From Candidatus Altimarinota bacterium (lineage in GTDB: Bacteria; Patescibacteriota; Gracilibacteria; BD1-5; UBA6164): a stretch of DNA of 64,000 bases. Below are positions 58,836 through 64,000 of this stretch, piece by piece (within the stretch, counting starts at the first letter, position 1; each line of letters starts with the position of its first letter). The notes under the pieces were generated by a model. That model worked only from the letters and a program-made list of their open reading frames with translations, searched no databases and was not told where the DNA came from. The stretch spans positions 1 through 64,000 of the forward strand of contig JAQVGG010000002.1 in NCBI GenBank assembly GCA_028696815.1. Direction: 5' to 3'. The position numbers and the translations under genes are program-made.

Positions 58836-58883
58836 GCAAATAAATTACTAGACACTAACCACTAGTCACTAGTTACTAGAAAG
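58836..58883. repeat. ACTAGT-type repeat, upstream flank of the S23 gene and end of recG
   Basis: The run ACTAGACACTAACCACTAG then TCACTAGTTACTAGAAAG has a 7-8 nt period. It overlaps the last codons of recG, and the recG stop TAG is itself read from a repeat word. Confidence 0.8.
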
Positions 58884-61472
58884 TTTATTAGATAATAAAC
58901 TTTCTATATCTTCCCTAATTTGTGAAATCAAATCAAGATCTCTCAAGTCAGCAACTTTTAAGTCTGGTACTCATGATTGCCTTACTCAATACACTTCTCC
59001 AGGTCATCTAAGCTCTAAATCTATCTCAGCAAGTTCAAATCAATTATTTGTTCTTTCCATAGCTCTAAGTCTATCTGTATAGTTTCATTTACTTGGGAAA
59101 AGATAACAATAAGATTGATAAGCTCATCTACCTACTCTTCATCTAAACTGATGCAATTGTGATAATCAGAATCTTTCAGCTCATTCTATGCACATGATTG
59201 TACTATTTGGTACATCAACTCAAACTTCAACTACTGAAGTAGATGAGAGTATTTGTATTTTATTTTCACTAAAATCTCTCATAGTAGATTCTTTTTCTTT
59301 TGCACTCATCTTTCCATGTAAAAGACCAACTTTATATGGTGAAAATATATCAACCAGTGACTCATAAGTTGCTATAGCATTTGCTAAATCTATCTTTTCT
59401 GATTCTTCTACAAGTGGAGAAATCCAAAAAATTTGTCTTCATTTTTCTAACTCAGTTCTGATAAAAAGCTCAACTTGATGTCTTTCTTCTTCATTTTTAA
59501 TCACTTTTGTAAATATATCTTTTCTGCCTTTTGGATACTCATTTATGATTGATAAATCCTGATCCCCATAAAGAGTCAAAGCAAGAGTTCTTGGTATAGG
59601 AGTTGCCGTCATATTTAAGCTATGTGGAATAAGTCAGCTTCTATTTCATAAACCAGACTCTAGTACATCTCTTTGACGTACTCAAAACCTATGTTGTTCA
59701 TCGATTACTACAAGTCACAAGTTGTTAAATATTACATCTTCTTGTACAAGAGCATGAGTACCAAAAACTATGTCTATTTGTCCATTTTTTAAATCAGTTT
59801 TCACTGCTTCTTTTTGTTTTTTTGTAGTACTTCATACTAGAAGATGTGAGCTTATACCATACTTCATCAAAAGTTCCTGAGTACTCTCAAAATGCTGCCT
59901 AGCAAGAATTTCTGTCGGAGCCATGATAGCGACTTGGATAGAGTCTCCCTTCGTCTTCACCCCCCCTTCAGGATTACCTCACCTAACATTAATAACCTCA
60001 CCCCTAGCCCCTCTCCTTTGGAGTAGAGGGGAATTTCTTAGTGCATCATAAATATAATCTTCAGAATTATTTAAAATATCTTCATTTTTAAATCTTATAA
60101 TCTCAAATCAATAATTTCTTAATAGGTTTTCTCTTTCCTCATCATATTCCTTTCTTACTTTTTCATCATGAATTTTTCAATCAAGTTCTATAATTAATCT
60201 TAATTCTTCTGAATAAAAATCAGCAATATATCTTCAAATAGGATGTTGCCTTCTAAACTTAATATTTTCTAAATTATTATTTCTCAGTATTCCCCATAAT
60301 TTTTCTTCACTATTAGTAGGATGTTGTCTGAATTCTTTTGCCAAATCAAAAACATATCCAGGAGATTTTAACTCTAGTTTCCTAACACTATGTTCTTGCT
60401 CCCTCTCCTCCAAAGGAGAGGGTTGGGGTGAGGTCTGTAGCTCTTGTCAAAGTTGGACTGAGTGAGAGCTTTCCTTGCTAGGGTGAGATCTACTCCTCAA
60501 CACCCCATGCATGGCAGCCAGGACTGCAACTATTGTCTTACCTGTACCTACATCTCACTCAAGTAGTCTAGCCATAGCATGTGTTTTCTCCATATCTTTT
60601 AGGATTTGGAAAAGTACTATCTTTTGTTTATCTGTAAGTTCAAATGGTAAATCTGATATAAGAGTTTTTACAAGTTCTGCATCAAGCTGGATAGCTCTAG
60701 ATTTTCATTCACTCAACTTAAATCATTCGTGTTTTTTTGTAAGAGCTTTGTAGTTTATATCAAATAACTCTTCATAAGCTAGCCTATGCTTAGCCTCCTC
60801 TATATCATGCTTATTTTTCGGAAAATGTATCTTATAAATAGCTTCTGCTCTAGAGATAAAATTGTACTTTTGTACAATACTATCAGGTAAAGTCTCTTCT
60901 ACCCCTTGAGCTACTCCCTCTCCTCTCAAAGGAGAGGGCTGAGGTGAGGTCTGTGGCTTTATATATTTTTTTAATAGCTCTATTTTACTTACTAACCATT
61001 TGCTTGGTATGTAGTTTAGCTCTGGATATACTGGAACTATCTCTCAAGCTACTTTTGAAAGATCTGTTTCTACTTCTGGAGACTGAAAAGTTACTTTTCA
61101 AAAAGCATATTTTACTTTTCATGAAACTATGACTTTTTTCTGAGTATATAGATTTAATTGAGTAGCTAGATATTTTCTATTAAACCAAACAGCTTCACTT
61201 AAAAATCAGTTCTTATCTTCTAAAACTGCTTTTGTTAGCAACTTCCCTCATCAAGTTTTTTGTGAAGTTATAGAAACTAGAGTTACTAAGATGGTATTTT
61301 TTTCTTTGATATTTATAAGTGAAAAACTGTCCAAGACATTTGTCCTATCCTCATATTCGCGAGGAAAGTGATTAAGTAGATCTCACACAGTCTTAAATCA
61401 AGCTTTTTCCAAAGCTTTTATATAGTTATCAGTTGTGTGCAAAAGTGATTTTGTAAGAGGTGTAGAAAGCAT
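58869..61472 (-). CDS. recG: RecG branch-migration helicase containing an in-frame DUF559 endonuclease insertion
   Basis: RecG unwinds stalled forks and Holliday junctions. This copy is 867 residues, against about 690 normally. N-terminal wedge domain ([12 protein letters not shown]), motif [13 protein letters not shown] near residue 302, motif Ia [16 protein letters not shown] near 515, [10 protein letters not shown] near 587, the [11 protein letters not shown] block, [13 protein letters not shown]-like motif VI and the C-terminal clamp are all present. Between motifs I and Ia lie about 190 extra residues (59937-60505) with a complete DUF559 nuclease domain between two inverted family-I repeats. 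A further family-I unit is in the N-terminal half (60914-60950, [12 protein letters not shown]). The whole gene is open, so host and guest domains are one polypeptide unless spliced or cleaved. The TAG stop lies within an ACTAGT-type repeat. Confidence 0.95.
59996..60032 (+). repeat. family-I unit, right end of the recG insertion
   Basis: The sequence CCTCACCCCTAGCCCCTCTCC with TTTGGAGTAGAGGGG lies opposite in orientation to the left end. In the recG frame it reads [13 protein letters not shown]. Confidence 0.9.
60030..60372 (-). other. DUF559 (VSR-like) endonuclease domain within RecG
   Basis: The ~114-residue domain reads [20 protein letters not shown], then [29 protein letters not shown] and [14 protein letters not shown]. 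It has the family order of E in the first helix, an RRQxP-IG-xIxDFY strand, an IELDGxxH strand and the closing FxIIRFxNxE. This is the PD-(D/E)xK-like core related to very-short-patch-repair nucleases. All expected catalytic positions (D of ADFY, E and D of IELDG) are present. Host proteins with this domain are usually free-standing and about 110-130 residues long. Confidence 0.9.
60391..60434 (-). repeat. family-I unit, left end of the recG insertion
   Basis: In the coding direction ACCTCACCCCAACCCTCTCC with TTTGGAGGAGAGGGAGCAAG; reads [14 protein letters not shown]. It shares its tail with the galE copy and the left unit in rseP. Confidence 0.92.
60914..60950 (-). repeat. family-I unit in the N-terminal half of recG
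   Basis: In the coding direction ACCTCACCTCAGCCCTCTCC then TTTGAGAGGAGAGGGAG; reads [15 protein letters not shown]. It lies in the wedge/linker region well away from the DUF559 insert, so recG has been hit at least twice. Confidence 0.9.
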
Positions 61473-61508
61473 GTAATTATTTTTTAATTATAGTTTATTA
61501 AAGAATAA

Positions 61509-61540
61509 TAAAAAAAGAGTATTTTGCAATACTCTTTTTC
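61509..61540 (-). terminator. terminator of the NhaD/ArsB-type transporter gene
   Basis: The stem AAAAAGAGTATT / AATACTCTTTTT ends in a T-run on the minus strand. It lies between the transporter stop and the recG start. Confidence 0.85.
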
Positions 61541-61556
61541 CTGTTGTGAAGTTATA

Positions 61557-62966
61557 TTAAAACAAATACCTAAAATAAAGTATAAGGAAAGCGATAAATG
61601 AATTTATAAATACAAGTGGTACTCAAATCACTAAATATTTTAAAAATCTGATAATTACTCAGTTTTTTTCTGCTTGACCAAGAGCTATAACGTTACATGC
61701 TGCTCATATAGGAGATCATGCTCAACCTATAGAAGTACAAGAGTTAAGTCACCATGCAAGTGCCATCCATGCTCATCAAGCTACTGCTCAACTATCTAAA
61801 AACTGATGTAAAGTACTAACCATTGCAATATTATATGGTACATTATCTATAAAGACAGAAAGTATTGCAGATCACATAGTAATCATAAGTAACAATAGAT
61901 TTTCACTTCAATCAGTTACGTATATCAATTTATTAGCTAGATATTCTATGACTCAGTTATACTCCAATGCTCAAACTACTATAAATAGCCCAGCAAAGAA
62001 AAACAAAGTTGCATAATCAACTTGTGATCTTAAAGTATTCCCTACATTACGATTTAAAAATAATATAGCTAAAAATGCTCAAAATAATGTTATGCTTCAA
62101 TTATCAAATCTGATTCAAGTTTTGTTAAAAATAAACTCTTTAAATACAACTAAAAGTATAACTATAAAAAGTATTGAAGTTGAAATAATTAATTCTTTTT
62201 TATCTGATAAAAAATGTTTCGGATCTATATCTTTTATCTCATCTAATTCTGGTTTTAGGTTAAAATCTTTTCTAAAAAGTAGATAAAGGTACAGTGAAGA
62301 AGAAAGTGATACAGTAAACATTATAAGTCCAGTATTTGAAAATACATCCCAAAAGCTAAATCACAAGTTTGTCGCTTGATAATAAGTAGTTGGATCACTT
62401 ATAGGAGTAACAGCTCATCCTAAGTTTGCAAATATTATTATTCCCAAGATATAAGGCATACTTGGTAAATCAAGCTTTTTTGTTATAAGTGTTACGATAG
62501 GAGCAAGTATGATAATCGTCGGGATATTACTAATAAAAACTGTAAGAAAAAAAGCCATATATGAAAATATGAAAAATAGTTTCTTTGGACTTCATTTTAC
62601 AGCCTTTGCTATCTTTATAGCCAGATAATTAAATATTCACGAATCTTTTGTAAATCATGATAAAATCATCATACCGATGATAAAAGCAAATATATCAAGA
62701 TTATGGTAAATGTACTGTCCTGCAATCTCTTGAGAACTTGGTCAATTAACATCTCACTGAGTAAAAACTTGTAAAAATATCAAAAGACCTGCAACTAGTA
62801 TAGATACAAGTGTTTTATCAACTTTTTCAGTTATAAGTATCAAAAAAAGCAGCGATAATCAAACTATAGAAACTAAAGCTTTAAATGAGAGAGTTGCTCA
62901 AGACAAAACTACTTCTGTTGCACTTGATGCATGTACCTGCGGAATAAATGTAAAAAAATCTAGCAT
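61557..62966 (-). CDS. NhaD/ArsB-superfamily ion transporter
   Basis: The 469-residue protein has about 12 membrane helices. Signatures are IFAFIIGMMILSG, VFISNIPTIIILAPIVTLI, ANLGGAVTPISDPTTYYQA, AMLSVFIDNVPYNIAMV and a late WWALAGGLNSCTSIGGAGSPIGAACNV, quoted here only as GGLNSCTSIGGAGSP. The paired NxP(T/Y) helices and the GG-PISDPT motif fit the NhaD Na+/H+ antiporter and citrate-transporter-like group. The transported ion is not certain; sodium export is the likely role. It has its own terminator and appears monocistronic. Confidence 0.85.
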
Positions 62967-63045
62967 TTTATTTTTGTTTTAAATAAGGGATTTATATATC
63001 TATTTATGATTTTGAAACAAGTTCAGAATGACAACTTTTTATATC

Positions 63046-63474
63046 TTATGCTAAACGTGTAAGTGTAAAAATACATTCATTTGTTTTCATCTCTTTAGCT
63101 TTATCTATTCTTTTTTTAAGTTTTCTTTTTAGTTTATCTACATTTGAAATAAAATTTCCTTGGACAGCTGCACAGTGAAATTCGTATGTAAATCATTTTT
63201 CTTTTATCTTTTCTCTGAGTCTATTATTTAAAATAAGAGCTCATCTAACAGTAGTCTCTTCAAGTATAACAAGTATTTTTTTCTTTGAAAAAGTAAACAC
63301 AGTATCTGAAATACGTAGATATTTAAGTAAAAATTCTCAAAACTCATCATAATAACTTGGATCATTTAAATCAAAAAGCATAGCAGTATATGATGCACCA
63401 TATCTTTCTGTTTCATACTTCAATTTTTCAAATAAATCAGGTAGTTCTTTTAAGTCATGAATGTATTTTATCAT
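63046..63474 (-). CDS. degenerate GGDEF-like domain protein (142 aa)
   Basis: The protein reads like a shortened GGDEF fold: LKYETERYGASYTAMLFDLND matches the start of the domain, FLLKYLRISDTVFTFSKKKILVIL replaces the active-site hairpin, and VRGALILNNRLREKIKE matches the following helix. The GGDEF signature itself is lost, so it should not make cyclic di-GMP. Such reduced domains occur in CPR and may bind nucleotides or proteins. It is encoded alone, 79 nt upstream of the transporter gene in transcription order. Confidence 0.55.
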
Positions 63475-63648
63475 AAGCTTTTAATTATACTTTTAAATTT
63501 ATCTAATTATATCATAAAATAAGGGTAAAATACAATTTTTTACTTGTATTTTATTTTTTAACCATATAATTTAGAAAAAAAAATCCCTCCCTCTCGTTCC
63601 TCGAGTACTCCCTTTGAAAAAGGGAGATTTTATAAAAAAACTAAAGTT
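63475..63648. repeat. gap before the DUF559 gene with a family-II-like hairpin
   Basis: The gap is A+T-rich except at 63586-63630, where CCTCCCTCTCGTTCCTCGAG is followed by a hairpin CTCCCTTT / AAAGGGAG (63608-63626). The GC-rich palindromic style matches the repeats found inside galE and recG. It sits 22 nt before the DUF559 ATG. Confidence 0.65.
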
Positions 63649-64000
63649 ATGAAAACACCTGATATTATAAAAGAAGCTGCTAGAAAGTTAAGAAATAAAA
63701 TGACTAAATCTGAGATTATACTTTGGAATAATATAAAATCATGAAAATTATGAATAAATTTCTTAAGACAAAAACCAATATATCTATATACAGAGGGATC
63801 ATGATTAGACAGATATATAATACCTGATTTTTATAATTTTGATAGAAAAATAATTATTGAAGTTGATTGAAGTATTCATTATTTAAAAGAAGTTTATATA
63901 TTAGACTTTGAAAAAGAAAAATTTCTTAATAGCATGTGATATAAAATTATCAGAATAAAAAATGAAGAGATTGAAAATGATATTAATAATGTTTTGCAAA
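63649..64000 (+). CDS. DUF559 (VSR-like) endonuclease, cut by the window end
   Basis: The 117 residues visible give nearly the full domain: AARKLRNKMTKSEIILWNNI, FLRQKPIYLY, LDRYIIPDFYNFDRK, IIIEVDGSIHYL and GYKIIRIKNEEIENDI. The catalytic D of IPDFY and E-D of IEVDG are intact. It is the free-standing relative of the domain inserted in recG. The two share layout but only moderate identity, so the recG copy did not arise by very recent duplication of this gene. Several glycines are TGA. A GC-rich hairpin repeat lies just upstream. The stop is beyond the window. Confidence 0.88.

Larger units (their letters stand above)
59937..60505 (-). mobile_element. DUF559-bearing element inserted in frame in recG
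   Basis: In the coding direction the insert begins after AAMHGVL and ends before QVAIMAPTE. Order: a degraded repeat copy (60471-60491), the left family-I unit (60391-60434, [13 protein letters not shown]), the DUF559 domain (about 60030-60372), the right family-I unit in inverse orientation (59996-60032, [14 protein letters not shown]), and another degraded repeat (59951-59983). Inverted ends around an endonuclease gene give it the form of a transposon or homing element. The insertion point is a surface loop between helicase motifs I and Ia, which would let RecG fold. TGA codes Gly inside the DUF559 part, so it has resided in this lineage. Confidence 0.88.

Noticed and set aside
58425-58883. 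CRISPR array from the ACTAGT repeats
   Set aside because: The repeats are 7-8 nt, imperfect and without regular spacers, and no cas genes are present.
59937-60505. Intein in recG
   Set aside because: No splicing motifs (N-terminal Cys/Ser with C-terminal His-Asn) are visible at the junctions; the bracketing repeats and a DUF559 domain fit a different kind of insertion.

Overview
This window comes from a Patescibacteria/CPR bacterium of the Gracilibacteria-Absconditabacteria (SR1) type. It is very AT-rich and densely packed, and in-frame TGA falls at conserved glycines throughout. Examples are the ClpC P-loop GEPGVGKT, MurC GTHGKS, HemE QAGRY, the RmlC and MetK cores, and the kinase loop of CysC. 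TGA therefore reads as glycine (translation table 25). Only TAA, and TAG in four genes (hemC, rmlC, mazF-like, recG), serve as stops. Every coding region below was read under that code by hand; residue numbers are approximate.

Layout. 1-8.5 kb: a ClpC-type unfoldase, then a haem block (hemG, hemN-hemE-hemD-hemC, hemH) covering porphobilinogen to haem. 8.5-24 kb: two exported proteins of unknown function, map, a Xer recombinase, a small LPKTG surface protein, pth, murC, secD, rlmN, a pseudopilin and a 1374-residue unknown protein. 23.8-31.2 kb: a SAM-I riboswitch ahead of metK, then rseP, an HD hydrolase, tgt, ribE, ribH, a flavokinase-nucleotidyltransferase fusion and a SpoT-like HD protein. 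31.2-35.3 kb: a very large polytopic membrane protein and a YgjV-family protein. 35.5-54 kb: a surface polysaccharide locus with a Wzx-type flippase, cysQ-sat-cysC (PAPS supply and PAP removal), rmlBACD (dTDP-rhamnose), a sulfotransferase, a methyltransferase and glycosyltransferases of families GT2, GT4, GT6 and GT8. 54-56.3 kb: a MazF-like toxin and an AbiEi/AbiEii toxin-antitoxin pair. 56.3-64 kb: galE, a DUF2304-GT2 protein, an S23-type four-helix protein, recG, an NhaD/ArsB-type transporter, a degenerate GGDEF-like protein and a DUF559 endonuclease gene cut by the window end.

The most unusual signal is a family of roughly 35-45 bp GC-rich palindromic repeats that sit inside essential genes and stay in frame. 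Single units lie in rlmN, galE, a GT4 gene and the N-terminal half of recG. In recG, between helicase motifs I and Ia, two inverted units bracket a complete DUF559 (VSR-like) endonuclease domain. In rseP the same left and right units are joined tail to tail without the endonuclease. This reads as a protein-tolerated mobile element, with an endonuclease-bearing form, a short MITE-like form and solo ends, and a free-standing DUF559 gene at the window edge. A second partnership, an S23 protein flanked by ACTAGT-rich repeats, lies directly beside recG.

The polysaccharide genes form a coherent picture: sulfate is activated to PAPS, rhamnose and galactose precursors are made, several glycosyltransferases build a glycan, a sulfotransferase decorates it and a flippase exports it. 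The haem and riboflavin genes each begin in mid-pathway within this window, which suggests either salvage of intermediates or early genes placed elsewhere. No tRNA, rRNA or CRISPR array was seen.
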